From the NCBI GenBank assembly GCA_030549335.1, contig CM060194.1, positions 70,716,077 through 70,780,076 of the forward strand: a DNA stretch of 64,000 bases, written 5' to 3'. This document shows positions 22,638 to 35,939 of this stretch, one piece after another. Within the stretch, counting starts at the first letter, position 1; every line of letters starts with the position of its first letter. A program made the translations under genes and the position numbers. This stretch comes from Pontederia crassipes. Its lineage: Eukaryota > Streptophyta > Magnoliopsida > Commelinales > Pontederiaceae. The notes under the pieces are model-generated. The model was not told the DNA's origin and did not search any database. It saw nothing but the letters and a program-made list of their open reading frames with translations.

Positions 22638-25600
22638 ATGGTTTCAATGGCTTGCCAGTCTCCTTCTGCTCCCTTCGCCCTCTTAGGCGTCGGCGTGTCT
22701 TCTCGCCGCCGGCCTCCCATGTCTCCGACGACGACGGCGGTCCGAGATCCTCTAAAGCCCTTCTCCTTCTCCATTGCCAGTGCTTCTGCTGTCGTTTTCC
22801 CCGTCTGCAGGCTGCGGTACGTCTCCTCGCTCCCACTTCCAAAGACAAGTCAGTTCCCGTGGTTTCAAATGTCCGGATTGATGTGCGCTTCCAGAGCACA
22901 CCATCTAACCAAAACGAAAGTTTTAACATTGCCGTGGTAGATGATGTTCTTTGCAAAGTGACCAAAAATGTGACTAATTTGAATTATTCTTGCAGCTTTA
23001 GGTTAGTCTTCCGCTGTTAGAGAATTTATGGTTTAGATTCAATCGCCTTTGAGAACTTTTGGCGTCGCTGTCGTCTGATTAAGTTGAGATATGATAAAGA
23101 TAACTACAATATTTTTTGCTTAAAGTTCTGTGTGAAAACCTGTGTTGGTATGCAATACTAACATAAGTGTGCTTGCAGGGTATTAAAAAGGAAGAGCTTG
23201 TCAAAAAGCATATTAGATGTACATGATAAAACACGCAATAAGAATTCATCAAAATGGTTGTCAGTACAACTTGAATTCTTCCTTGCATTTATGACAAGAT
23301 TGCTAATGGTAAGGAAAATAAGTGGTTGAACAATAGATATTCAGGCCGACATTTTTTGTTTGTGAAGTCTCCATGGGCAACATGATGTCCTAATCACTTC
23401 GAATTCATTCCATAGCTATCACTCTAAAAGAGAAAACCTGAGTTTTTTAAGCAGAGAACTGCTAGAAGGAGCACAGGGAGTATCAAAAGAATTATTAAGG
23501 AACACGTACAAACAACCTCAATAAATCCAACTGAGAAGAAGTTGTTTTTTTGGTGGTTGATTGTATATAATTTGTATTATGTGGTGTCTATGGACTGATG
23601 ATGCAATCAAGTTATGTATGTGAAGGGCATAAACTAAGTTGAAGAGAGTTGGAGTTACTTCCATATCAAGCCATTCATAATTATTTTCTTTGTTACATTC
23701 TACTTCTGCATTAAGTAACCAAGTTTCTTCCATTTTCTACATATCATAGTGGTAATTTATTTCACATTCTGAACAATTCATAATAAATTAAGTTTTCTTA
23801 TGCAGCAGAAAGACATTGCAGAATTTGAAAATTGTGATGGCTTCATCATCTGGAGCAGATTCATCTGGTAAAGAAGATGATATCAGTGACATACTCCAAG
23901 ACTTGAAAATAGAAAAAAACACTCCGGGAACATCATTTTTAGCAAAACTGGCAATTGCTTTGGGGATAGCAGCAACAGTCACCATGCTTTCTGCTCTGTC
24001 CAAGTCACCTGCTCAATCATCCCACACTTTGTCACAGTTCATTGATGGTTCATCAAGCTCAATCCAAGGTCCAGTTCTTGAAGGATTTGCCTTTACGTTT
24101 TTTGGGTCCAAAATCGTGATTCCTGCATATGCTCCTGGGTAAGAGGACTGCATGATTTTTGGTGCTGTTATTTTTCTGTTTTTATATTATAGGTGACTCT
24201 TAGTATTCCATTTTGTGTAAAAAGTCACTAGACTTTTGGTGCTGTTATTTTCCGTTTTTCTACTATAGGTGACTCTTAAAATTCCACTTTGTGTAACAAA
24301 GTCACTAGCTTATTATTGTTTTTTTCTTATTTATTTTTCTTTGGTGTGAAAGAGATAGAAATGTGTTTGATAGAGCTGGTAAGGTGTTATCTATTAATTT
24401 TATGTCTTTCCGTTATTAAACTGTTAATGCTCGTGTTTTTCTCATTCTCTATAATTTAACTTTACAATATGTTCTAAATAAGGTTACTCTTGTTATGTTC
24501 AACTTTTGATAAGCCGAAATCCTGGAAGGTTAGTTGTTTAGTAGTAAACTTGAACTTCACTCGTCACACTTTACGTGCCACTGGGTTTTGATGGATGATG
24601 GATTATCGATTTTTTGGGGGTTCTATTTTTTTATCTTATAATTTCAAGAGATGTTCTGGATTTAAGTGTCTTTGAATTTTGCAAAGAATACAGGTGGGTC
24701 TACTTCTGGCTGCTGATGGCTGCTGGCTGTGGTCTTTTCATCAGTGAAGAGGCACTAAATATTTGGGTCTGTCCTCTATATTGGTACCACTATTTAGCCA
24801 AGTTCATGTTGTTATATTCCATTTATCAATCATATGCACTTATCTTTTCTTAAGAGATGGGAGTTATGTTTTATTTTTTGTGTTCTGCATACGTGAAGGT
24901 TGGGATATCATTAGCACGTACATTATCTGTAGATGGGAGTTGGCAATCCTTAGCAACTTCATTCTCAAACAATGGTTCTTTCATCGTTTCGACAGTGCTT
25001 TGGGTTTACTGGTAGTTTGAATATCTATTAACTCTATTCCCATAATATTTTTCATATTCAATCATATCTTCTCAATCTAATATATCTCATCCTATTTATT
25101 GCAGGGGGGTTTGTATCAGTGATATGATACCTTTTTACGTGGGAAAGTTTTTCAGACAAACAAAAGCGTCCGATGATATATATGCTAAGGTTTATAACTG
25201 AAATAAACTTTCCTTTGTCGTGCATGGGAACTTGTTTTATTTTCTTGTCATTATGACATGGTATGCTACACTTTTAAGCTACATGGATTGTTTTATATTG
25301 TCGTTTTTGACATGTTCTATTATTGCGAACTGTAGTTAGGCATTAGCAAGGAGAAAGCAATGAGCATTACCCAATCAGTACAGAAATATGGAAACCATAT
25401 TGGCTTTGGTAAGCTATATTTGCTACATAATGACATGTTAAGGATTAGTGCGTATGCTTTGTATGACATTTATAACAAAAAAGTTCATTCTGAATATCAC
25501 CCCTGTTTTTGTCCTCATTTTAACATTCAAAATCTTCTGCGAGTTCCCACAATATCACACTTTTTGTTCATGTGAATATAAAAAGATTGATGCATGCAAT

Positions 25601-28600
25601 ATGACCAAAACCAAGAACAGGTGCTCGAAGCATCATATCACAGGGGCAGCACTAGAACTACGGATGTTGGTTGGTGCATACAGTATTGTCTTTATGACAA
25701 TGAGCAACAAATTAGAATGATAGAAAGTGATGATGTCAGCACGTGCATTGGTTCAGTAAATTGTTGGTAGTACTATTTGTAATACCCTGTATTCCTAGTG
25801 TTCATAGGTTCACAAAGAATACATTCCTTAACTAATTTGAATGATTATTGGTGAAGCCTAAATCAGGTAAAGTGATTGTTTCAGATTGATATTTCAATCC
25901 TTGGTTAGATATGTTAGGATCGAAGAATATGCAGTGATAAATGTATTTTAGTATGGATATTCTATGTCGACGCATTCAATTTAACTAGAAGTATAGGATA
26001 AACATTGATCAAGGAGAAAGGTTTTGGAGTTCCACTTTGTGCCTTCCATATGCCCAAATTTTCAATATGTGCTTTCTGGACGTAAAAAAATGTTGAATTG
26101 TACACCTCCAAATATTAAATGATAATTACAATTCATTGCAATGCCCATGATTGAACAATACTGAGTTTTTTTTTTTTGTTTTCTCATAGAGGGCAATGAG
26201 TTCATATCTATTACTTTTGGGTTTGGATTCTTTTGTCACTTCCAAAATTTTGTATTAATATCTGCCTTGATGTGACTTTCTCAAAAAGAAAAAAAAGGCT
26301 TGATGTGAGGATTTCTTAAATTCTGATAGGTAATCCTCTCACTTTTTCATACTGACAACCTTTAGGTATTAATTATAATTTCTACATGACTTCTGATTTT
26401 CTGGATAATTTTAAATTTTATTCATTTAATGTGATTTCTTTTTTTAAATTTAGTTTCATTTTCAACCTTGATAGTGTATCTGTTCTATCTACTAAATTGG
26501 AAACTCTTTGATGAAATTGACTTGATAGGAGGCAGGAATCTGTTATATACCTTCGATAGCAATTCATTGAATTGTGCCTTTTGTCTAAACCAATTACTTA
26601 TTGACTTCATTACAATCCAACTTAAGTATAATTAATCTGGAGAAATCACTCTTTTAACAGAATCAATAACTTTCTTTGAGGAGCATTATTGTTAATTTTG
26701 CACTGGGTATCTGTTCTTAGAATGCATGTTAGGTGTTGTCATGTCTAGCATGTGCAAACTAAGTTGCACACTACTCATAGAAAAAGTTTAACAACTTGCA
26801 AAATAATTGATAACTTAAAATGGAGAATAACAGACAGTCTTGTAAAACAAGAATTTGGTATTCATGAATTCATTGTCCATGGAAATTCATTTTGTGTCCT
26901 CTAACTACTTTTGCATTGATATGCATGATATTCTACATAAAAAATTCATGATATGCAGTTTTGCTTATTAGTATCTTGGTGGATTTCTATTTCTTATTTA
27001 ATCTGAATATGAAAGTTTAGCCATTTATCATTTCCTTATATCACCTAGTTCATTTGTCTCTGTTGCAGTGGAAAGATTCTCTCTTGGAGTTCGGAATCCT
27101 ACAGCATTCCTGGCTGGTGCATTGGTTAGTACTTAGCTGTGTTTCCTTTATGCATAAGAAATCTTGCATCACAAGTTTCTGTAGAATATCTGAACTAGGC
27201 TGAATTTTTTTTGTCATTGAAATTATCTTTAATTGTCATGGTAGTTTCTTACCGACCTAAATTGCTCTAAAAAATCTCCACAATGTTTTGTCCTTGGTTC
27301 TAATGCCATCCTCAATGAGTTTTGTTCTTGCAACATCCCATTTTTCCAAGTATGATAAGACTAGGAGGGTAGAGCAACAAAAAGGAGTTTTAGTGTAGAA
27401 CTTGAGAGCAGCACAATGTTTTTTTTTATTTTCTAAGAAATGATTTCTTATTTTGTAAGGTATTAAACACAGTTCCAAAATGAAGCTCTCCGCAAACTTT
27501 GGTAAAAAGCTAGTTGAATTAATAAGGTATTTCAGGAAAGGAATTTGTTTAACTGGTTTTAATAATCAGTTAGTCGGTTGACAGCATTTCAAAGGAATGA
27601 ATCTCAAATAATATTTTCTCATGCATATTTACATATATTTGATTGTCGATTTCATTGCCTTTTAGTGGCATGATGTATGTTAATAGACTATATATATTGT
27701 AGCCATTTGGGAGATTCTTCACTTCTATGGTGCAAAAATGATTTGTAATTATCTTGCATCATAATTGACTTTTGGGCTTTCCTTCTTGGGTCCAAACGAG
27801 TAAATTTTTGAAACGATACTCTTTCCTTCTTTGTAAAAAAACGCAATCCCAATTTTATTTTGTAAAACAACGATCATCCAACTTTTATAATCTTTTAGTT
27901 GTGGTCATCCTATTTGGTACCAGTTAAAATGTTGATGTGACTGTTGATTTATAAAATATATTTTGGTAACTGAGTTGAGAATAAAAGTTTAGTTTGAATA
28001 ATCATTTCGGAAATTCACTCGGGACTCAACTCCCTCCACTATCCCTCTTTAGATTGGAAAACTTCATCCACTAGCTTTATTTGTTGAGAACCTACTTCAA
28101 CTGCCCTACCCTTTCTCTCTCGAAACTCATCATCTTTTCTCATTTCCTCAAAAGCCATAACCCAACTTAACAATCCAATCTTGTCATTCTCTCTCTCTCT
28201 CTCTATACCATTCTGCCAAACCACACTTGAAACTGTCTCCCTGTTGCCCATGTGGTCAATGCCTTCTCTGCCCAACCACATTTGAAACCCTCTCCCTGTT
28301 ACCCATGTAGCCATTCCACTGTCTTTTTGCTTATCCTTCATGCCTTCTCCAGCAGTAGCTCCTTACCCTCTTCTTAAAGCTCCAGCTCGTAGGTTCCTTC
28401 ATCTTATTTTGCCAACCGATTATTCATCTTCTGATAACAATAGAGGTCCATAATTTTTTGGCGATGAAGGTGGAGACAACCATTTGTTATGGTGTCGCAG
28501 TATCAGCATTTGTGGCAAGAGAAAAGGGGTGTTGTTGTTACGCAGATGAATCTTTTTTCTTAGTCCAGCTTCGAACTCATCATATTTATGTCACGGATGG

Positions 28601-29468
28601 TTACTATAAAAGATATCTCTTTATCATACAAGTGGAACAGTAACGTGGCATGACAAGGCCAATAGCCAAGGCAATTATATTAAAAAAATGTATTAATGTT
28701 TCATGTCTAAGATTGAAGTCCAATCTATCAACATTCAACAGTTATATAAGGTATGTTCTTTTGGTGATTGACTCAGACTTACTATATTTATTTGACAATG
28801 AAATGCAGGGAATATCTCCAGAGTGCTTCTTTGCTGGAGTATGTTGTGGTGGTTTAATTACTCTTCCTATTCAGGTTGGCCATTAACTTGGACTCAAAAT
28901 ATCTTATCATGCAAAATTGTCATAACTAAGAAACATAAACCAATGTCTGATCACTATGGTAGAACAATCAATTTAACTCATTACAGTTGATGCATAACCT
29001 TCTTAGAATTTTCCAGTAATACTATGGACGTATTTAGATTTGCAATGTTGTTAATTGGCTGAAACCATGTTTCTTTGCCTCGCATATAAGATCTCTGTGT
29101 CACAATGCTCATGTGGTCAAATTTCTGTTTCCAATACTAAAATTTGCAACAAATTCCAGCCTTAATGCATTTGTAACAACATCAACTTGTAACTAGAGGT
29201 AGTGTAAAATTGACAGCTTTATGCTTTGACTGCAGCTGGCAATAGGTTTTCTGCTTAGGGAGAGACCAGTGATGGCACTTGCAAGTGTAGCAACAGTAGT
29301 GGTACTCCGGACACATTCTTGTGCTTTGTTCAGTGAACCAATTAAAGAATTTCTTTCTCAATGATATTTTTTATATTTCTCCTCCAGGGTGTTTGGACAG
29401 CATTCCCTTACGTTGTTGCAGCGGCAACTGCATTGTTTTTTTTCCTCCGTCGACTCCGTTCCAATTAA
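22638..29468 (+). CDS. DedA/VTT-like (SNARE-associated Golgi family) membrane protein, probably plastid-targeted; ten exons, 374 aa
   Basis: Exons: 22638-22816, 23806-24138, 24694-24766, 24899-25011, 25105-25189, 25336-25408, 27069-27124, 28809-28874, 29236-29301, 29388-29468. All introns are GT-AG and all phases close. Residues 1-70 are Ser/Arg-rich with few acidic residues, like a plastid transit peptide. Predicted membrane segments lie near 104-124, 173-190, 212-232, 290-325 and 349-369. Residues about 185-345 have DedA-like features: EEALNIWVG, then ISDMIPFYVG (compare GDxxGYxxG), VERFSLGVRNPTAFLAGALG (compare RFxPGxR...AG) and a Gly-rich helix. The family includes lipid scramblase-like proteins; the substrate here is unknown. 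The donor of exon 3 (GTCTGT) is weak. The first start is chosen because it follows a stop-rich leader and opens the longest frame. An out-of-frame ORF at 22652-23020 is not used. Confidence 0.7.
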
Positions 29469-29796
29469 TTTCGCATGGGTTTGTTACTTTGTAAATGATA
29501 GATTTTTTAGGAATTTATTCTTAATTCGTATGGTACAACTGAAGGATATCTTTTTTGGCTAATTTGACTGCATGATAATATTATAGGAAACTGGCCTATA
29601 AACCGATACCAATTTTAGCTGAGGAAAGTTTTCCGTGTGAGTAAGATTACGTCCCCTGATTGCAACTGATTTTTTTCACCTTTATTTCTCCTTTAATCTT
29701 GATGTTTTTCTAGTATTCTTGGTTGAATCTAATATCAGAAGAACTACTGGACTACTGGACTCTGATTTGCCTGAGATATCTTAAGGATGTAGTGTG
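29469..29796 (+). other. 3' untranslated region or flank of the DedA-like gene
   Basis: The stretch between the stop codon and the Copia target duplication is AT-rich with no gene. The poly(A) site cannot be placed, so the transposon may lie inside or just beyond the transcript. Confidence 0.5.
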
Positions 29797-29801
29797 GAGG
29801 G

Positions 29802-30131
29802 TGTTAATAATGTCTTGAATCTGAACCTAGTTGGTCCCTCTACATAGTCAGGTGCTTCAGCAGAATTTTCTTACGATGGTCTCGTTGTAGTATTTGATTT
29901 ATTTCCTTATCACGAGATAGGTGTCCTATTTTCAGGAGATTTATTTAGAGTTTCAGTCCGTATGTAATTCCTATCATCTGTCAAAGGGAGTGCCTATATA
30001 AATTTCCTAGGGGTCTAGACCGAGATCCATCATTGTAATCATCGTTATTCCATAACAAAGAGTCGTCGTCGTTTTTCCTCTTCGCGTTTTTCTGTATTTC
30101 GTGTGATCCCTCTCTCTCGCTTTTCGTAACA
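29802..30131 (+). repeat. 5' LTR of Copia element 1 (330 bp)
   Basis: It starts TGTTAATAATG and ends CGTAACA. CTATATAAAT at about 29993 is a likely TATA box. It is longer than the 3' LTR mainly because of a block of about 36 bp after the GCAGAATT sequence that is missing in the other. Confidence 0.95.
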
Positions 30132-30147
30132 AATTGGTATCAGAGCC
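30132..30147 (+). promoter_or_regulatory. Primer-binding site (initiator Met tRNA) of Copia element 1
   Basis: AATTGGTATCAGAGCC directly follows the LTR and matches the complement of the 3' end of plant initiator tRNA-Met. Confidence 0.9.
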
Positions 30148-30182
30148 TTAGGGTTTGTCGACGATTCTCGATCAGCAGGGAG

Positions 30183-33100
30183 ATGGCGTCGCACAACGTG
30201 AGCGTGGAGAAGTTCAACGGCAGGAACAGTTTCGAGTTGTGGCAGATCAAGATGCGGACGTTTTTGAAGCAACAAGGAGTCTGAGCGCCGCTCTCAAACG
30301 TGTCGAAGAATAAGCCAAAGGAGGAAGACTCGAAGGGCAAAGAAAAGGAGATCGACCTTGCAACTTTGGCAGCACAGGAGAAGGCGCACTCGATGATTCT
30401 GTTGTGTCTGGCGGATGAGGTGATAATCGAGGTCGCAGATGAAGAAAAAGTGGCCGATCTGTGGTTGAGACTCGAGAGTCTATATATGACGAAGTCTCTC
30501 ACCAACAAGTTACTGTTGAAGCAACGTCTGTTCTCTCTTCGCATGCAGGAAGGTACCCCTCTGAAGGAACATCTTGATCAGTTAAATTCTTTGTTGATGA
30601 AACTCAGAAATATTGATGTTAAGATCGAGGATGAAGATGCTGCCCTAATTCTATTAGTTTCGCTTCTTTCATCATATGAAAATTTCGTTCAGTCTATAAT
30701 TATCGAGAAGGAAACTATAAGTCTGGAAGAAATAAGATCGAGTCTCCATACTCGTAAACTTCGGCATAGGGCATCTGGAAATTCTGCAGAGACTCGGGTC
30801 GCGGGTTTGATATCGACCGCAGAGAAGGGACAGTCCTCGAATTCGAAGAAATTCAAATTCAAGAAGAAGAAAATCACTGCGAAGGACATCTGTAATTACT
30901 GCAAGGAACCAGGTCATTGGAAGAAAGACTGTCCGAAGAAGAAGAAGGCCCCTGTCGCTGCAGTGGCACATGAAACAGAGAATTCCGAAGATGATTTGAT
31001 TCTGGCTGCTTCTGATCAAGGATGTCTGGAGGATAGTTGGGTTCTGGATTCGGGGTGTTCCTATCACATGACTCTGAATAAAGATTGGTTCTCATCTTAT
31101 CAGAAGACTGACGGTGGAAATATCATCATGGGCAATAACGTGTCATGTCAGATAGTTGGGATCGATTCTGTGCAGATCAGGACTCGTGATAATTTTGTGA
31201 GGACGCTGACAGATGTCCGCCATGTTCCGCAACTGAAGAAGAATTTGATATCACTTGGAGTCCTCGACTCTAAAGGGTGTCAGATCAATGCTGCTGGATG
31301 CATCCTCACGGTCGTGAAGGGTGATATTACGATTGTGAAAGGAGTCAGACAGAAGTTCTTGTATGTATTATAAGGCAAGACAGTCTCTAGCGTTGCTGTA
31401 GTGGCTAGTTCATCCGAATCAGATAGGTCCAGGTTGTGGAACATGCGGCTTGGGCATATGAGTCGGAACGGGATGAATATCCTCAGCAAACGAGATCTTC
31501 TAGGAGAGAAGAAGATATCTGAAATCAACTTCTGCAAGCACTGCATATTCGGCAAACAGCGAAGGTCTCAGTTTGGCAAGGCAGTGCACAGGACGAAGGC
31601 GGCACTTGACTACATCCACGCCGATTGTTGGGGTCCCTCTCGTGTTCCATCATTAGGAGGTGTGAGTTACTTCCTATCTATGATTGATGACTACTCGAGG
31701 ATGATTTGGGCATTCATGATGAAACACAAGAGTGAGTCCTTCAAGGCCTTCAAGCAGTGGAAGGTTCTGGTGAAAAATCAGACGTCGAAGAAAGTGAAGC
31801 GTCTTCGTACTGACAATGGTTTGGAACTCTGTTCTGCTGAATTCGACCAGTTCTGCAAAGATAAAGGCATTGCAAAGCATCGCACAGTCAGGAATACTCC
31901 ACAGCAGAATGGAGTTGCAGAACAAATGAACATGACACTTCTGGAGAGGGCAAGGTGTATGCTCTCTAACGCTAGCCTGAATAGGACATTCTGAGCTGAA
32001 GCTGTTAACACAGCTTGCTACTTGGTGAATCGAAGTTCGGCGACTGCGATTGATCTCAAGACTCCAACTGAGGTATGGTCAGGAAATTCTACTGATTATA
32101 CTTGTCTGAAAATTTTTTATTGTCCAGCATACTATCACGTCAGTGAAGGGAAGTTGGAGTCAAGGGCCAAAGAATGGGTGTTCATGGGATATGGTGCAGG
32201 AGTGAAGGGCTACAGAATTTTGTCTCCTTCAGAACACAAAGTCATCCACAGCAGAAGCGTGATCTTTGATGAAGTATCAATGCTTCAATTGAAGGTGGAG
32301 GCTGAAGAGAGTGTCAGTAAACAGGTGGAGGTTGAAATCACTCCAACTGAGGATGATGTTGAAGGATCACATCAAGAAGTAGAACCAGAAGGTGAAGAAT
32401 CTGATGAGCAACCTGAAGAGGAGTCAATTGCTGCTAGACGTTCTCGCAGAGAAGTGGGTCCTCCTAAGCGATATGGTTTCGAGGACATGGTTGCTTATGC
32501 ACTACAGGTAACTGAAGAGGTGGAGTCCCTGGAGCCGTCCTCTTACAGGGATGTCATCACATGTGCCGAATCTGCACAGTGGATCGCTGCTATAGGTGAG
32601 GAGATGGAATCTCTTCACAAGAATCAGACGTGGGAGATGGTCAAGTTGCCTAAAGGCAGGAAGGTTGTTGGCTGTAAATGAATCTTCAAGAAGAAAGCAT
32701 GAATTCCAGGAGTTGAAGGCACGAGATACAAAGTACGACTGGTTGCTAAAGGTTATAGTCAGAAAGAAGGTGTGGACTACAATGAGATATTCTCACCTGT
32801 TGTCAGACATACTTCTATCAGGGTGCTACTTGCTCTTGTAGCACATCAGAATCTAGAGCTCGAACAACTAGATGTGAAGACTGCTTTCCTCCATGGAGAA
32901 CTTGAAGAAGACATTCTTATGAGCCAACCAGAGGGATTCTCCATTCCAGAAAAGGAGAATCAAGTTTGCAATCTGAAAAAATCTCTGTATGACTTGAAGC
33001 AGTCTCCCAGACAATGGTACAAGAGGTTCGACAACTTCATGATCAGTAAGGGATTCAATCGAAGTCCCTATGATTGCTGTGTATATCACAAGAAGGTGAA

Positions 33101-34050
33101 GGACGACTCCACCATCTATCTGCTTTTGTATGTTGATGATATGCTTATTGCTGCCAGAGACATGACGGACATTCAGAATTTGAAGAAACTCCTCAGTGCA
33201 GAATTCGACATGAAGGATCTTGGTGCAGCATAGAAGATTCTGGGGATGGAAATTCTAAGGGATCGCGCACAGAGTAAACTCTTCTTATCTCAGAAAAGTT
33301 ATATTGAGAAAATTTTATCCAGGTTTGGAATGTCTGGAACGAAGCCTTTGAATACTCCATCAGCTGCAAATGTTCATCTTTTTGTTGCCTTCGCACCAAA
33401 ATCAGAAGCAGAAAAAGAGTACATATCTCGGGTTCCATATGCTAGTGCAGTTGGAAGTCTGATGTATGTCATGGTTTGCACAAGATCGGACATTGCTCAT
33501 GCAGTCAATGTTGTCAGCAGTAAAGCGAATTTTTCGGTATCTGAGAGGAACATCTGATATTGATCTCATCTACAAAAGTGATAAAGAGTGTTTGGTTGTA
33601 TGGTACTCAGATTCAGATTATGCTGGAAATGTTGATGGAAGACGATCTATGACAAGCTATATCTTCACTTTGGGCAGTTCAGTTATTAGTCGGAAGGTTA
33701 CACTTCAGCCATCAGTTACATTGTCCACCACAGGGGCTGAATACATGGCACTGACAGAAGCTGCCAAGGAAGGCATATGGTTAAAAGGCTTAGTTGGAGA
33801 TTTTGAATTACATCAGGAGCAGGCTATAGTGCACTGTGATAGTCTGAGTGCAATATGTTTAGCCAAGGATCAAGTACATCATGAAAGAACCAAACATATT
33901 GATGTCAGATATCACTTCATCCGCACTGAGAAGAGGATCAAGGTGAAGAAGATTGGCACTGAAGACAATCCAACTGATATGTTAACCAAATCTGTTCCTT
34001 ATGGCAAGTTCCAACATTGTTTGGACTTACTTAACATAAATACTTGGTAA
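30183..34050 (+). pseudogene. Copia Gag-Pol polyprotein, six stops and one frameshift
   Basis: From the ATG at 30183 one frame runs to 33520 with stops at 30282 (TGA), 31371 (TAA), 31992 (TGA), 32679 (TGA), 32700 (TGA) and 33231 (TAG). It then shifts by +1 near 33525, where about a dozen codons before [11 protein letters not shown] are missing. Domains: Gag with zinc knuckle CNYCKEPGHWKKDCP (about 30890), protease with WVLDSGCSYHMT (about 31037), integrase with HxxH..CxxC (from about 31440) and catalytic D of DDYSRMIWAFM and RTDNGLE (to about 31990), reverse transcriptase with LDVKTAFLHGELEE and LLYVDDMLIAA (32870-33160), and RNase H with [13 protein letters not shown] and the final DMLTK..P block (33600-34050). 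Three of the six stops replace Trp codons, as judged by the sister copy or the family. Confidence 0.95.
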
Positions 34051-34125
34051 TAATTTCAAGATGGAACTGGCGGCGGTGTGGCGTGCTTTTGTGCTCTGAA
34101 GATGATTCAAGTCAAGGTAGAGATT

Positions 34126-34419
34126 TGTTAATAATGCTTTGAATCTGAACCCAGTTGGTCCCCTTACATAGTCAGGCGCTTCAGCAGAATTCCCTGATCA
34201 CAAGATAGATGTCCTATTTTCAGGAGATTTATTTAGAGTCTCAGTCCGTATGTAATTCCTATCATTTGTCAAAGGGAGTGCCTATGTAAACTCCCTAGGG
34301 GCCTAGATCGAGACTCATCCTTATAATCATCGTTATTTCATAACAAAAAGCTGCCGTCATTTTTTCTCTTCGTGTTCTTCTGTATTTCGTGCGATCCCTC
34401 TCTCCCGCTTTTCGTAACA
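34126..34419 (+). repeat. 3' LTR of Copia element 1 (294 bp)
   Basis: It is preceded by the polypurine tract AAGGTAGAGATT and ends CGTAACA. It is alignable with the 5' LTR over its whole length apart from the deletion, with scattered differences, many of them transitions. Confidence 0.95.
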
Positions 34420-34424
34420 GAGGG

Positions 34425-35259
34425 AACGATAGACAAATATACAAAAGTTTTATTTATAACTAAAGGCTGAACAATTGGATAAATTGCACCCTATCATGAC
34501 ATTTCACAAAAGTAATGCCAAAATATGATCCATGAGCACGCAACTGGACCCCTGATCCTTAGTATGAAAGAACCCAGAACTACATGGTCTACAAAGAAAT
34601 GATTTTCTTGGGAAAGAAAATTATTCTAGTGAACTAATTCCTTGAAAAAATCCATCATCTTCGACTTGAAAGACAATGGATCGGTATGCTAAAGCTTACA
34701 TTGGACTTCTTTCTTTAATTTCTCGTTTTAATCTTGTAAAATGGGTTCTTACATGGTTTCGAGTTTAATGTACTTTATCATTGGAATTCCCAGTTTTTTT
34801 ATTACCATTTGATATGATTTATTCATATTTCAAATGATGAATATTCAAAGTTTAGATTTTGTAACGTTAGGCTTTTCGATATTGTAACGTTAGATTTTAA
34901 TTTCTTTGAATTTCTGTATATCTTGGTAAATGATTTTCTGTATACCTTGGTAACTTTCACATAGCATGTGCATCGAATTCAGAACGGACTTTCAATCAAA
35001 TTGGTTTTATTATTATGAAATCTATTTATATAAATAATCCTAAGCTTGTCCGCAAAATGTGGCAGAACTCTTCAACCATCTTGTTCCTTTCACAAGTCTA
35101 TAAAAGCATTTTATTCTAAACTAATTTTGTTTTCTTATTTAGGAAAAAAATATGTGGAGAAAATTAAACTCCAAGGAATGCGAAACTAGAATTAAAATTC
35201 CATTCTTTTTATTTTCTTGTAAAGTTCTAAATGATAATAAGGAAAATGGAAAGTTGGTG
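34425..35259. other. AT-rich spacer between two LTR elements
   Basis: No gene, RNA or defined repeat was seen. It probably represents host intergenic sequence. Confidence 0.5.
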
Positions 35260-35263
35260 CAAA

Positions 35264-35920
35264 TGTCACGGTGCGTTTTCCCGTAACACGAAGCGTGAAG
35301 CCTCGCGACACTAGTGTCGCTCAACTTATAGCCCTCGGCTGCTCAGCGACAAAAATATGGAACACATGCAGTCGCACCGCACTGCGTAATATTGCGGAGT
35401 ACCAAGTTATCCGCTCTTAGGGCATTTATCTTATAAGGCTGTCCTTATGAATGACCAAGTAGGTGACGTTCTCGTAGGGCACGTCTTTTGCATCTTCAAT
35501 ATGTAATAAGACTCATATACCTACGGTACACTGGGAGGAGTTCACTAGTGCCTTCCGAGGTCCAATTGTATGTTGTGTTTCATCATATTTAATACAAGTA
35601 AGCTTTCCTTTAATTCTAGTGTCATGGCCTTGAGCGTAGGGTGGCAACTCACATCGGTGTTCCTTCGTGGCGTCTCGTGGTCCCTTCGGACTTTAAGCGC
35701 CTACGTGCCTGCATTAGTGCCGCAACGCGCTAATGCCACGGTCTCATGACGAGTAGTCCAACACTCTAGTCATGTCCGTGATTGAATGCCTATAAGAGCG
35801 ACTCTCGACATACTCGTCTCGATCATAAAATTTCCGCTGCAAACTTAAAATAGGCTTGGCTAGGTGTCTATCCGCCTAGTCGCCGCACGTGGTCTAGTGT
35901 TCGAGAATGACCTTGTGACA
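35264..35920 (+). repeat. 5' LTR of the LARD-like element
   Basis: 657 bp with ends TGTCACGG and TTGTGACA. It is highly similar to the 3' LTR, with small indels around 35330 and 35680. Confidence 0.93.
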
Positions 35921-35939
35921 AGTGGTACCAGAGCAGTTC
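35921..35939 (+). promoter_or_regulatory. Primer-binding site of the LARD-like element
   Basis: AGTGGTACCAGAGCAGTTC begins at the LTR edge and resembles the TGGTATCAGAGC Met-tRNA type with one change. Confidence 0.7.

Larger units (their letters stand above)
29802..34419 (+). mobile_element. Full-length Copia (Tork/Tnt1-like) retrotransposon, inactive
   Basis: Two LTRs (29802-30131 and 34126-34419) are flanked by an exact 5-bp duplication GAGGG (29797-29801 and 34420-34424). A Met-tRNA primer-binding site follows the 5' LTR, a polypurine tract precedes the 3' LTR, and between them Gag, protease, integrase, reverse transcriptase and RNase H lie in Copia order in one frame. Six stop codons and one deletion-frameshift kill the polyprotein. 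A sister copy with an internal deletion lies at 48467-51676. Confidence 0.95.

Noticed and set aside
22652..23020. Alternative frame over exon 1 of the DedA-like gene
   Set aside because: It lacks an ATG start and does not join in phase with the next exon, while the frame from 22638 joins exactly at CG|C.
23806..24138. Initiation at the internal Met in exon 2 of the DedA-like gene (giving a shorter protein)
   Set aside because: It is possible, but exon 1 splices in phase and adds a plausible transit peptide. Kept only as an alternative isoform.
30282..33233. Possible programmed stop-codon readthrough in Copia 1, since several stops replace Trp
   Set aside because: Six stops of three kinds plus a frameshift, and the sister copy having TGG at the same sites, point to decay and not to recoding.
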